Source: Pseudomonas libanensis (GTDB lineage Bacteria; Pseudomonadota; Gammaproteobacteria; Pseudomonadales; Pseudomonadaceae). From it: a stretch of 36,704 bases of DNA. The translations under genes were made by a program, and so were the position numbers. Below the pieces are notes generated by a model. It was given only the letters and a program-made list of their open reading frames with translations, was not told the DNA's origin and searched no databases. The stretch is taken from assembly GCF_001439685.1 (NCBI RefSeq), contig NZ_JYLH01000027.1, forward strand, positions 1 through 36,704, given 5' to 3'. Positions 8,443 to 15,073 of the stretch are shown one piece after another; the first letter of the stretch is position 1, and every line of letters starts with the position of its first letter.

Positions 8443-9258
8443 ATGGAACTGCGTCCTTGCAGCGTATTGCTCGCCTTCATGCTGCTGCCAAGTCTGTCAC
8501 TGGCCGCCGGCAAGTGCGAGCGCCTGGTGATCACCGGCAGCCCGGATGCCCCACCTTTGTTGTGGCGTGACCCCCAGGACCCGACGCACCTGATCGGCGC
8601 TACTGCCGAGGTGCTGCAACAAGTGGGCAAGGACCTTGGGCTGAAAATCGACCTGCTCTACGGCGGCAAACGCTCCCTGGCCCTGGATGAAGCGCGCAGC
8701 GGGCGCATGGACATCCTCGCCGACGCGCCGCTGAACCTTGGTGAACTGGACAACTTCGACTACATCCATCCGGCGTTGATGCAGACCGATTACCTGGTCT
8801 GGACGCGCAAGGATTCACAACTGGCCTACACCACGGTGGCGGACCTGCACGGCCACAAGGGCGCGGTATCGCAGCGCGCCCGCTTGAGCGCTGAATTCGA
8901 AACCTTCGCCGGCCAGCAGCTCAGCCTGCAACGCCTGCCCAATCTGACGCCGGCATTCCAGAAACTGTTGCTGGGTGAGGTGGATTACGTGCTGGCCGGG
9001 CGCTATTCCGGCATGGCCATGGCCCAGACCTTGGGCATGAGTGACGACCTGGTCGCCCATGAGGTGCCTGTCGATCAGCCCGGCTTGTACCTGGCGATTT
9101 CCCACAACTCGGCGTGCAATGATCCATGGCTGCGCGGACAGTTGGCGAAAAAGATGACAGAATTGCCCGCGTCCGGTATCGCGCAAGCCGCGCTGCAGCG
9201 CAATCTGGAGCGCTGGAAGGCGCAACTGCAACAACCCGTCGGCACCCCAACACAGTAG
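8443..9258 (+). CDS. Periplasmic solute-binding protein, family 3 type
   Basis: A 271-residue secreted protein: signal peptide with cleavage probably after SLSLAAG (about residue 23), then a bacterial extracellular solute-binding domain of the family-3 type (ITGSPDAPPLLWRD, LIGATAEVLQQVGKDLGLKI, EARSGRMDILADAPLN, and VDYVLAGRYSGMAMAQ near 180). Such proteins bind amino acids or act as stand-alone sensors. No transporter gene is adjacent; instead two envelope lipoprotein genes follow 9 bases downstream, so it may act in a cell-envelope role and not in uptake. The ligand is not predictable. A moderate ribosome-binding site (CAGGGGA) precedes ATG 8443. Confidence 0.85.
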   Translation: MELRPCSVLLAFMLLPSLSLAAGKCERLVITGSPDAPPLLWRDPQDPTHLIGATAEVLQQVGKDLGLKIDLLYGGKRSLALDEARSGRMDILADAPLNLGELDNFDYIHPALMQTDYLVWTRKDSQLAYTTVADLHGHKGAVSQRARLSAEFETFAGQQLSLQRLPNLTPAFQKLLLGEVDYVLAGRYSGMAMAQTLGMSDDLVAHEVPVDQPGLYLAISHNSACNDPWLRGQLAKKMTELPASGIAQAALQRNLERWKAQLQQPVGTPTQ

Positions 9259-9267
9259 GGATTTACA

Positions 9268-9630
9268 GTGATTTTTCGACCTCTTTTCGCGGCCCTCGCC
9301 GTTGTCGCTCTGGCGGGATGTGCAACCGATCCTGCGCCGAATGAACAAATGCGCCTGACCCAGCAAGCCTTGGAGCAAGCCACCGCGGTCGGGGTCAACG
9401 CTGACGAATCGCCCGAGCTGAAACTGGCCGAAGAAAAATTCGCCAGGGCCAAGGCCAACATGGCCGACCAATCCTACAAGCGCGCGCGTATGCGGGCCGA
9501 ACAGGCTGAGCTGGATGCGCGTCTGGCCGAGGCTAAAGTGCTCACCGCCAAGAGCCAGGAGCAATTGAACGTGCTCAATACCCGCATCACCCGCCTGCGC
9601 AAGCAATTACAGTTAGGGGATGCGCAATGA
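9268..9630 (+). CDS. DUF4398-type lipoprotein
   Basis: A 120-residue probable lipoprotein. The signal peptide ends in a lipobox-like LAGC (cysteine 18), followed by a charged, alanine-rich helical region with heptad-like spacing (about residues 28-115), consistent with a DUF4398 domain. The start is GTG 9268, with AGGGA about 7 bases upstream. The stop overlaps the start of the OmpA-type gene by four bases (ATGA), which implies translational coupling. Residue 19 is alanine, not aspartate, so outer-membrane sorting is expected. The function is unknown; the pairing with an OmpA-domain lipoprotein suggests an envelope-stabilising or peptidoglycan-tethering role. Confidence 0.8.
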   Translation: MIFRPLFAALAVVALAGCATDPAPNEQMRLTQQALEQATAVGVNADESPELKLAEEKFARAKANMADQSYKRARMRAEQAELDARLAEAKVLTAKSQEQLNVLNTRITRLRKQLQLGDAQ

Positions 9631-10439
9631 GCCCGATGATCCGTGGTTTGGGCTGTGTGTTGCTGCTGGGCAGCGCAGCCCTCGGCGGGTGCGCCAGCCA
9701 GCCCAGCAGCGAGCAGGCGCTGCAACAGGCCGGCGATGACTTCCAGAAGGTTAAGGAAGACGCCAATGTGCTGCGCTTTGCACCCAAGGATGTGATTCGC
9801 GCCGGCGAGTCCCTGGCCCGTGCCGATCGCTTGTCCAGCTACTGGGGCAGCGGCGCCGATGTGGTGCATTACGCCTACCTCAGCCAGCGCTACAGTGCCA
9901 TCGCCCGCGAACACACCGAGCAAGGCCTGAACGCCGAACGTGGCGCCCAACTCGAATTGGAACGCCAGCGCCTGCAACTGGCCCTGCGCGAAAACAAACT
10001 GGCCAGCGTGCAGCAACAGGGCAAGTGGGTTGAAGCACAGATTGCCAGTCTCACCACCCAGACCGACCGTGGTCTGGTGATGACGCTGGGAGATGTGCTG
10101 TTCGACACCGGCGAAGCGGAACTGGCCAACTCGGCCAACCGCACGGTGTTGAAGATCGTGCAATTCCTGCAACTGAACCCCAAGCGCCGGGTGCGCGTCG
10201 AGGGTTACACCGATAACACCGGGGGCGAGCAGGAAAACCTCAAGCTGTCCCGCGACCGTGCCCAATCGGTGGCGGACCTGTTGATGGACCTGGGTATCGA
10301 TGACAAGCGTATCGAGGCCCAGGGTTATGGCGATCAGTACCCGGTAGAAGCCAACGCCTCCGAACGAGGCCGCGCACAGAATCGCCGGGTGGAAATCGTA
10401 TTCTCCGACGAGAAAGGCCAACTGGGCGCAGCCCGCTAA
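9627..10439 (+). CDS. OmpA-family lipoprotein with DUF4398-like N-terminus
   Basis: A 270-residue outer-membrane lipoprotein: lipobox LGGC (cysteine 22), a helical DUF4398-like segment (about 28-145) and a C-terminal OmpA peptidoglycan-binding domain (about 150-260). The OmpA motif is clear: GDVLFDTGEAEL, VRVEGYTDNTGG, NLKLSRDRAQSVADLL, and RGRAQNRRVEIVF at the end. It would anchor the outer membrane to peptidoglycan through diaminopimelate binding. Its start is fused to the previous stop (ATGA at 9627), so the two lipoproteins are probably made in fixed ratio. A terminator-like hairpin follows the stop. Confidence 0.92.
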   Translation: MSPMIRGLGCVLLLGSAALGGCASQPSSEQALQQAGDDFQKVKEDANVLRFAPKDVIRAGESLARADRLSSYWGSGADVVHYAYLSQRYSAIAREHTEQGLNAERGAQLELERQRLQLALRENKLASVQQQGKWVEAQIASLTTQTDRGLVMTLGDVLFDTGEAELANSANRTVLKIVQFLQLNPKRRVRVEGYTDNTGGEQENLKLSRDRAQSVADLLMDLGIDDKRIEAQGYGDQYPVEANASERGRAQNRRVEIVFSDEKGQLGAAR

Positions 10440-10455
10440 CAGCCAGGCCCGGGTC

Positions 10456-10493
10456 AAAATGTGGGAAGGGGCAAGCTCCCTCCCACATTTTTT
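10456..10493 (+). terminator. Terminator-like hairpin built from a degenerate REP sequence
   Basis: AAAATGTGGGA (10456-10466) pairs perfectly with TCCCACATTTT (10481-10491), the inner GGG/CCC can also pair, and a run of six T closes the element. The GTGGGA...GGGGC core looks like a decayed REP arm that now serves as terminator for the envelope operon. Confidence 0.8.
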
Positions 10494-10568
10494 CTGTGCT
10501 CTACGAATGCTGCCCCAGCACCATTACAGTTTTTGCTGTCACTCCCACTCGCGCTCGACTATTGTGGC

Positions 10569-10595
10569 AACTGTCCCCGTACACTTCTAAACTGT
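10569..10595 (+). promoter_or_regulatory. MocR gene promoter with direct repeats
   Basis: AACTGT occurs at 10569-10574 and 10590-10595, 21 bp (two helical turns) apart, on either side of a TACACT -10 candidate (10580-10585). No good -35 matches it. MocR/PdxR-type regulators are known to bind direct repeats overlapping their own promoters, so autoregulation is an inference from this layout. Confidence 0.35.
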
Positions 10596-10647
10596 GCTGG
10601 TATGTTTCACACAAAAATAAAATACCCGTGAAATCGAGTGCTGCGTC

Positions 10648-12087
10648 ATGACCAATCTGTTGCTTTACCAGCGTATTGCCCAGCAACTGGCTGAGGACAT
10701 CCGACGCGGAGTCTACCAACCGGGGGAGCGCGTGCCGTCGGTGCGCAAGATGAGTTCCCAGCTCAATGTGAGCCATGCCACGGTGCTGCAGGCTTATGCC
10801 AACCTGGAAGACCAGGGGCTGATCCGGGCGCGGCCGCAGTCGGGCTATTACGTGCACCAGACACCTGCACTCACGGCGCCGACGCCAGACATCGCACGGG
10901 TCGAGCGCCCCGGGTTGGTCACCCGCAGCAGCATTATCCAGCAGGTATTGGTCGAGTCGCGTCGTGAAGGGGTGTTCCCCTTGGGCGCCGCGGTGCCGAG
11001 TGTCGACTATCTTCCTGTACGGGCGCTGCACCAGCAGTTGGCCAAAGTCACACGGTTCCAGAGTCCGCGAGCGTTCAGCTACATGTTCAGCCCCGGCTTT
11101 GAACCGCTGCGCCGCCAAGTGGCGATCCGCATGCGCGATGCCGGTGTGGTGGTGGACCCCTCCGAGGTGGTGATCACCCACGGCTGCGTCGACGCGTTGC
11201 AGATGTCCTTGCGTGTGCTCACGCGGCCTGGCGACCTGATCGCCGCCGAATCACCGACTTACTACGGCTTGTTGCAACTCGCCGATTTGCTCGGCCTGAA
11301 AGTCATCGAGATCCCCAGCGACCCAGCCACGGGCATGAGCCTGGAAGCCCTGCAACTGGCCGCCAACCAGTGGTCGATCAAGGCGCTGGTGCTCACCACG
11401 CGCCTGAGCAACCCCCTGGGTGGCACCATGCCCGAGGAGCGCCAGAAACAACTGCTGCGCCTGGCGTCGGATTTCGATATCCAGATCGTCGAGGACGATA
11501 TCTACGGCGAGCTGATGTTCGAACTGGGCCGCACCAAGGCTCTGAAAGCCTACGACCGCCTTGACCGGGTCATCTACTGCTCGAGTTTTTCCAAGACCTT
11601 GTCCCCGGGTGTGCGCATCGGCTGGATGATCGCCGGCAAGTACCAGCAGGAGATCCAGCGCCTGCAGATGTTCAGTACCCACTCAGCATGCAGTGTCACC
11701 CAGATGGGTGTCGCCGCTTACCTGGAAAACGGTGGCTACGATCGCCACCTGCGCTACATCCGCCAGGAATACCGCAAGAACCTGAGCGCCTTCCAACTGG
11801 CGGTGCAGCAATATTTCCCCGAAGGCACCCAGATGACTCGTCCAACCGGCGGCTTTATCCTGTGGGTCAGTTTGCCGGGTCGGGTCAATACCCAGGAACT
11901 GCACGTGCGTGCCCTGCAACAGGGCATCAGTATTGCGCCGGGGCTGATCTTCAGTAATACGGAACAGTTCAACCACTGTATTCGCCTCAACTGCGGTACC
12001 CCCTGGAACCGCGAGGCAGAGCGGGCGTTGATGACCTTGGGCATGCTGGCCAGCCAGTTGTGCCAGGAGACCGCGGCGGGTTTTTGA
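10648..12087 (+). CDS. MocR-type (GntR/aminotransferase) transcriptional regulator
   Basis: A 479-residue regulator with an N-terminal GntR winged helix (about residues 5-75; GERVPSVRKMSSQLNVSHAT) fused to a fold-type I aminotransferase domain (about 110-470). PLP contacts are present: SNPLGG in the asparagine position, EDDIYGEL, and the Schiff-base lysine K316 in SSFSKTLSPGVRIGW. Such proteins use PLP or PLP-amine adducts as effectors and usually control amino-acid, vitamin B6 or amine metabolism. No obvious target gene is adjacent: the upstream operon ends in a terminator and the downstream gene is a small secreted protein. The start ATG 10648 has a weak ribosome-binding site. The target remains unknown. 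Confidence 0.92.
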   Translation: MTNLLLYQRIAQQLAEDIRRGVYQPGERVPSVRKMSSQLNVSHATVLQAYANLEDQGLIRARPQSGYYVHQTPALTAPTPDIARVERPGLVTRSSIIQQVLVESRREGVFPLGAAVPSVDYLPVRALHQQLAKVTRFQSPRAFSYMFSPGFEPLRRQVAIRMRDAGVVVDPSEVVITHGCVDALQMSLRVLTRPGDLIAAESPTYYGLLQLADLLGLKVIEIPSDPATGMSLEALQLAANQWSIKALVLTTRLSNPLGGTMPEERQKQLLRLASDFDIQIVEDDIYGELMFELGRTKALKAYDRLDRVIYCSSFSKTLSPGVRIGWMIAGKYQQEIQRLQMFSTHSACSVTQMGVAAYLENGGYDRHLRYIRQEYRKNLSAFQLAVQQYFPEGTQMTRPTGGFILWVSLPGRVNTQELHVRALQQGISIAPGLIFSNTEQFNHCIRLNCGTPWNREAERALMTLGMLASQLCQETAAGF

Positions 12088-12180
12088 GGCGTGCAAAGGG
12101 GACAGCATTGATCTGCGCCCTTGTCATGCCGTGCACAACAAGCGAGCATATGGCCTTCTGCTGTTAACGCTGTTGGCGAT

Positions 12181-12672
12181 ATGACATCTATTTTTCGCGT
12201 TACCTTGGTGATTGGCTTGTTGAGCCTGTGCAATGTTAGCGGGGTGCTGGCAGCCACGCCGGTGGGTGATAGCACGCCGGCTGCCAGTGTTGAGCAGAAG
12301 GCCTCCGTGAAGAAGCCTGCGCCCGTGAAAAAAGCCCCGGCCACACAGAAAAAAGCCGCAGCGAGCAAAAAGCGCGCGCCCGTTGCGAGCAAGTCCAAAT
12401 CTGCCCATGAAGTCGCCCAGACTAAATTGCCGCCGGCACAGTTGGACCTTTCGCTGCCCTCGGACATGGTCAGGCTGTTGCAGCCCATCGGCACCATGCC
12501 CAAACCCAAGAGCGTGCCCTTGCTGCCGCCGATGTTTGGCGAAAAGCCCACCGACAACAGTGCGTTCCAGATCAACGGCCGCTTGCTCAGCAATGAGATG
12601 AAGCTGCAACTGCGCAACGATGAACGCCGTGATGTTGAAGGCGCCGCGCTGGATTTCGAATTCAAGCAATAA
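12181..12672 (+). CDS. Secreted Lys/Ala/Pro-rich protein of unknown function
   Basis: A 163-residue protein with a signal peptide (hydrophobic core about residues 5-22, likely cleavage after VLAA). It is followed by a low-complexity lysine/alanine/proline stretch (about residues 38-75, many KKxA/KKAP units) and a more ordinary C-terminal part with LPPMFGEKPTDNSAFQINGRL. The basic linker resembles linkers that contact the cell wall or nucleic acids. I do not recognise a domain. The frame is open from TTG 12121, but ATG 12181 begins exactly at the signal peptide. A terminator-like hairpin follows. Confidence 0.7.
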   Translation: MTSIFRVTLVIGLLSLCNVSGVLAATPVGDSTPAASVEQKASVKKPAPVKKAPATQKKAAASKKRAPVASKSKSAHEVAQTKLPPAQLDLSLPSDMVRLLQPIGTMPKPKSVPLLPPMFGEKPTDNSAFQINGRLLSNEMKLQLRNDERRDVEGAALDFEFKQ

Positions 12673-12700
12673 ACTTTGCCGCTACGCGTGACCCGGGTTG

Positions 12701-12737
12701 CCGACCATCTGTCGCAGACTGGTCGGTCACTTTTGTT
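12701..12737 (+). terminator. Probable Rho-independent terminator
   Basis: CCGACCA (12701-12707) pairs with TGGTCGG (12720-12726), extended inward by TCTG/CAGA with one bulged C and a TCG loop. TCACTTTTGTTTT follows. Confidence 0.65.
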
Positions 12738-12834
12738 TTGCGCGAAAAACCCCTGTTTGACCATTTTAAAACGGCTGTTTAAGGGCGTACTCTAGCCCGG
12801 CCATCCCTATTGAGTCGTCGAGGACCTGCTGGTC

Positions 12835-13089
12835 ATGAAATGCCGTGAAGGCTGTGGCGCATGCTGCATCGCCCCCTCCATCAGTTCGCCGCTGCCCGGA
12901 ATGCCCCAGGGCAAGCCTGCAGGCGTTCGCTGCCTGCACCTGTCGGTCGGGCAACTGTGCCAGCTGTTCGGCCTGCCTGAACGGCCGGCGGTGTGCAGTG
13001 ATTTCAAGGCTGATATCGAGGTCTGTGGCAATGACCAGGCCGATGCCATTCGCTTGATCGGCTGGTGGGAGCAGATGACGGCGGCTTGA
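12835..13089 (+). CDS. YkgJ-family cysteine cluster protein
   Basis: An 84-residue protein with the cysteine pattern of the YkgJ (CxxCxxCC) family: C3, C7, C10 and C11 at the N-terminus, then C33, C42, C54 and C63. The family is predicted to bind zinc or an iron-sulfur cluster, but the biochemical role is not established. It probably has its own promoter; the next gene starts 41 bases after its stop. ATG 12835 is preceded by CGAGGA at a long spacing. Confidence 0.85.
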   Translation: MKCREGCGACCIAPSISSPLPGMPQGKPAGVRCLHLSVGQLCQLFGLPERPAVCSDFKADIEVCGNDQADAIRLIGWWEQMTAA

Positions 13090-13130
13090 TGGGTTTTACT
13101 ATTGGAACTTCAACAATAAGGAATACAACA

Positions 13131-13736
13131 ATGGGTTCGCTGAAACGACTGGTCGTGTTGTGCGGTTTTACGCTGCTGTTTGCTGCTACTGCCCAGGCTG
13201 AAGAATGGCAAGTGGCCAAGGACGAAGACGGTATCAAGGTGTCCCTGAGCGAAGTTGCCGGCTCCAAGTACAAAGCGTATCGCGGCGTGACCGTGATCAA
13301 GGCGCCTGTGGCCAAGATCGTTGCATTGCAGGAAGACGTAGTGGGTGCCTGCGCATGGATTCACGAGTGCAAATCCCAGAAACTGGTCGACAAGAAAGGC
13401 GACGAGGCCTGGACCTACACGCAATTCAAGGCACCGTTTCCGGTGAGTGATCGTGACTCGTATATTCATGTCACAACCGCTAAAAACGCCGATGGTAGCG
13501 TAACCCGCACCTTGCAGGGCGTGCCTACCTACAAGCCGGAAGAAAAAGGCTATGTGCGGGTCGCTCAGGTCGAAGGCTTCTGGAAACTGGTGCCCAAAGG
13601 CGCCAATGAGACCGAAGTGACCTACCAAGTGCACACCGAGCCGGGCGGCAGCGTGCCGTCGTGGTTGGCCAACAAGTTCGTGGTGGAAGCGCCGTTCAAT
13701 ACCCTGAAGGCCCTTAAGGGACGCGCTGAAAAATAA
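13131..13736 (+). CDS. START-domain lipid-binding-like protein, secreted
   Basis: A 201-residue protein with a signal peptide (LVVLCGFTLLFAATAQA, cleavage about residue 23) and a START/polyketide-cyclase-like domain (WQVAKDEDGIKVSLSEV, FKAPFPVSDRDSYIHV and GFWKLVPKGANETEVTYQVH, the last two typical of bacterial START proteins). It would bind a hydrophobic ligand in the periplasm. The start ATG 13131 has AAGGA about 8 bases upstream; the frame is open from 13065 but that extension overlaps the previous gene and lacks a signal peptide. The gene may be co-transcribed with the 78-residue gene, whose leader structure begins 13 bases after this stop. Confidence 0.88.
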   Translation: MGSLKRLVVLCGFTLLFAATAQAEEWQVAKDEDGIKVSLSEVAGSKYKAYRGVTVIKAPVAKIVALQEDVVGACAWIHECKSQKLVDKKGDEAWTYTQFKAPFPVSDRDSYIHVTTAKNADGSVTRTLQGVPTYKPEEKGYVRVAQVEGFWKLVPKGANETEVTYQVHTEPGGSVPSWLANKFVVEAPFNTLKALKGRAEK

Positions 13737-13748
13737 GCGCAACTGATC

Positions 13749-13840
13749 CGGTGCCTCCTGCCTTGGGTGGAACGTTTGGCGAAGCCTCAAGGTCCAGATA
13801 GATGTAAACCCACACATGGGGTTTTATCGAGGAGGCACCG
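13749..13840 (+). promoter_or_regulatory. Leader RNA structure that would sequester the ribosome-binding site
   Basis: CGGTGCCTCCT (13749-13759) is perfectly complementary over 11 bases to AGGAGGCACCG (13830-13840), which contains the Shine-Dalgarno sequence and ends directly before ATG 13841. Inside this closing stem are two further possible helices: CCTTG/CAAGG (13761-13765 with 13788-13792) and AAACCC/GGGTTT (13806-13811 with 13819-13824). The layout is that of a three-way junction. This would be a translational off-state, as in riboswitches or RNA thermometers. It matches no class I recognise. Confidence 0.6.
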
Positions 13841-14077
13841 ATGCCGAAGTGGAATGTTTCTTTCATCAATGACCGTGGCGAGCCGGTAGTCGAGCAATTC
13901 GACTGCGAGTATGAGCCGACGCTGGAAGAAGCCGCACAGATGGTGCGGGTGCGCGTGTCGCCGGTGTTAGAAAAGCTGGACCTTAACGATCTTGCCGACC
14001 GTGTTCCCGATCCCACGGTCAAGAGCCTGCATGATCAAAATGGTATCAAGGACCTCAAGGTCGAACCCGCGGCCTGA
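13841..14077 (+). CDS. Conserved 78-residue protein of unknown function
   Basis: A small acidic, soluble protein (MPKWNVSFINDRGEPVVEQF at the start), with no signal peptide, membrane segment or cysteine pair. The strong Shine-Dalgarno GAGGAGG is 8 bases before ATG 13841 and lies in one arm of the 11-bp inverted repeat described for 13749-13840. The even amino-acid composition and codon use support real coding. I do not recognise a domain. Its job may be hinted at only by its tight leader control. Confidence 0.75.
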   Translation: MPKWNVSFINDRGEPVVEQFDCEYEPTLEEAAQMVRVRVSPVLEKLDLNDLADRVPDPTVKSLHDQNGIKDLKVEPAA

Positions 14078-14221
14078 ATATTTCCGTTAGACCCATCAAG
14101 CACCTCTGGTGGAGGTGATAGCTTCGCGCTACTCTGCAATCGAGATCAGCGAATGAATCGCTAAGGTCTGGTCTTGTCAGCTACATGCTTGTTTTCCAGC
14201 GGTGTTGTTCCTGCCGTAGTA

Positions 14222-14242
14222 CTCGCGCCAGTAGGGCGCGAG
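14222..14242 (+). promoter_or_regulatory. Hairpin in the leader of the RraB-like gene
   Basis: CTCGCGCC (14222-14229) pairs perfectly with GGCGCGAG (14235-14242), loop AGTAG. No U-run follows. It lies 48 bases before the ATG of the RraB-like gene and may be a leader structure or an old repeat remnant. A second hairpin, CACCTC/GAGGTG, lies at 14101-14117. Confidence 0.4.
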
Positions 14243-14289
14243 CTTCGGGAAGCACGGAAAGTCTATCCATCATTTGAGGAGCACTTTTC

Positions 14290-14631
14290 ATGAGCACAGC
14301 CTATCAAGAAGACATCAGTACCAACGTCCTGCGCCGCATGAAAGAAGGCGGCTTCGATTTCTCGCGTTTTCACCCCATTGAGTTCTACGCCATTTTCCCG
14401 GATGAGGAACGGGCGCGCAGGGCTGCGGGTCGATTTCGTGGCGAATCCCTGAATGCCCAGGTCAGCGCGCGCGACGATGGCGCCTGGTACCTGGAACTGA
14501 GCAAAATCATGTTTGCAACCTACGACGGCATAGGAGACTTCGAGCAAGACTTCGAGGCGGTGGTCGAGCCCCTGGGCGGGATCATCGAAGGATGGGGCGT
14601 GAAGCAGGAGGTGCGTGGGTTACCCATGTAG
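14290..14631 (+). CDS. RraB-like protein (regulator of RNase E activity family)
   Basis: A 113-residue acidic protein matching the RraB (regulator of RNase E activity B) domain pattern: NVLRRMKEGGFDFSRFHPIEFY near residues 12-33, then FPDEERARRAAGRFRG and W-Y-LELSKIMFATYDGIGDFE. RraB in E. coli binds and inhibits RNase E, which alters mRNA decay; whether this protein does so in Pseudomonas is inferred from the family. GAGGAGC lies about 9 bases before ATG 14290. A terminator follows at 14656-14688. Confidence 0.8.
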   Translation: MSTAYQEDISTNVLRRMKEGGFDFSRFHPIEFYAIFPDEERARRAAGRFRGESLNAQVSARDDGAWYLELSKIMFATYDGIGDFEQDFEAVVEPLGGIIEGWGVKQEVRGLPM

Positions 14632-14655
14632 TTGGTTTTATGAGCAGCGCAGCGT

Positions 14656-14688
14656 ATCGGCTGACCTTTGGGTCGGCCGATTTTGTTT
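14656..14688 (+). terminator. Rho-independent terminator of the RraB-like gene
   Basis: ATCGGC (14656-14661) pairs with GCCGAT (14676-14681), with a T-G wobble and GACC/GGTC continuing to a TTTG loop. TTTTGTTT follows. Confidence 0.85.
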
Positions 14689-14720
14689 GGGGGGTGACCT
14701 GCACGGGTTTTGTTACATGC

Positions 14721-14747
14721 AAAAAAAAGCCACCCCAGTAGGGTGGC
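14721..14747 (-). terminator. Rho-independent terminator on the minus strand
   Basis: GCCACCC (14729-14735) and GGGTGGC (14741-14747) form a perfect stem. Eight A residues at 14721-14728 become a U8 tail on the minus strand. No protein gene lies upstream on that strand, so it should end a non-coding transcript. Confidence 0.92.
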
Positions 14748-14843
14748 GGAAAGGGAAGCTCGAGGGAGCAGATCAGTACACGAAGTAACACAGTACCGCT
14801 TGCACAAAGGGTTTCGCTGTAGGACATGTCCTGTTCAGCTGAT
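14721..14843 (-). ncRNA. Probable small RNA, possibly RgsA/P16-like
   Basis: A strong minus-strand terminator (14721-14747) and a plausible minus-strand promoter (14851-14879) bound a transcript of about 123 nt with no open reading frame of note. RgsA (P16), a stress- and Gac-related small RNA of Pseudomonas, has a similar length and ends in a Rho-independent terminator, and in P. aeruginosa it lies some genes from the etf cluster. I identify it only on size, layout and remembered synteny, so the name is tentative. The existence of a small RNA here is better supported than its identity. Confidence 0.5.
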
Positions 14844-14850
14844 GGAGGTG

Positions 14851-14879
14851 ATTATCCGTAGCGCCAGCCGGGCAGTGAA
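14851..14879 (-). promoter_or_regulatory. Promoter of the minus-strand small RNA
   Basis: On the minus strand TTCACT (14874-14879) and GATAAT (14851-14856) lie 17 bp apart, putting the start near 14843. I saw no clear GacA box upstream. Confidence 0.45.
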
Positions 14880-14887
14880 ATCAACTC

Positions 14888-14908
14888 TGGCTATGCGATC
14901 GATAGCCA
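14888..14908. promoter_or_regulatory. Inverted repeat TGGCTAT-N7-ATAGCCA
   Basis: The seven-base arms are perfect and the centre contains the palindrome CGATCG. The element is about 55 bases upstream of the predicted small-RNA start and about 150 bases upstream of the sigma-54 start of the divergent operon. It looks like a dimer-binding operator; its protein is unknown. Confidence 0.4.
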
Positions 14909-14956
14909 AGGGCCGCGTTGCAATGAAGCGTGCGACAGGCAACGGGCACGTTCTAC

Positions 14957-14971
14957 GCACCGGGATGGTGC
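14957..14971. promoter_or_regulatory. NtrC-type binding site
   Basis: GCACCGGGATGGTGC is a perfect dyad GCACC-N5-GGTGC, which matches the NtrC consensus GCACC-N5-GGTGC. Its centre is about 85 bases upstream of the predicted sigma-54 start point near 15049, a normal distance for an enhancer site. Confidence 0.7.
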
Positions 14972-15023
14972 GACGAATCCACCTGAATTATTCAACTTAT
15001 TGATTATTAAGTGTTTATGCCGC

Positions 15024-15040
15024 TGGCACGGGCCTTGCGA
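15024..15040 (+). promoter_or_regulatory. Sigma-54 (RpoN) -24/-12 promoter
   Basis: TGGCACGGGCCTTGCGA fits the sigma-54 consensus TGGCACG-N4-TTGC, with the invariant GG (15025-15026) and GC (15037-15038) separated by exactly 10 bp. The start would be near 15049, giving a short leader with AAGGAG before ATG 15074. Confidence 0.85.
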
Positions 15041-15073
15041 AGATTCTCGCGTCCGGGTGACAAGGAGTACGGC

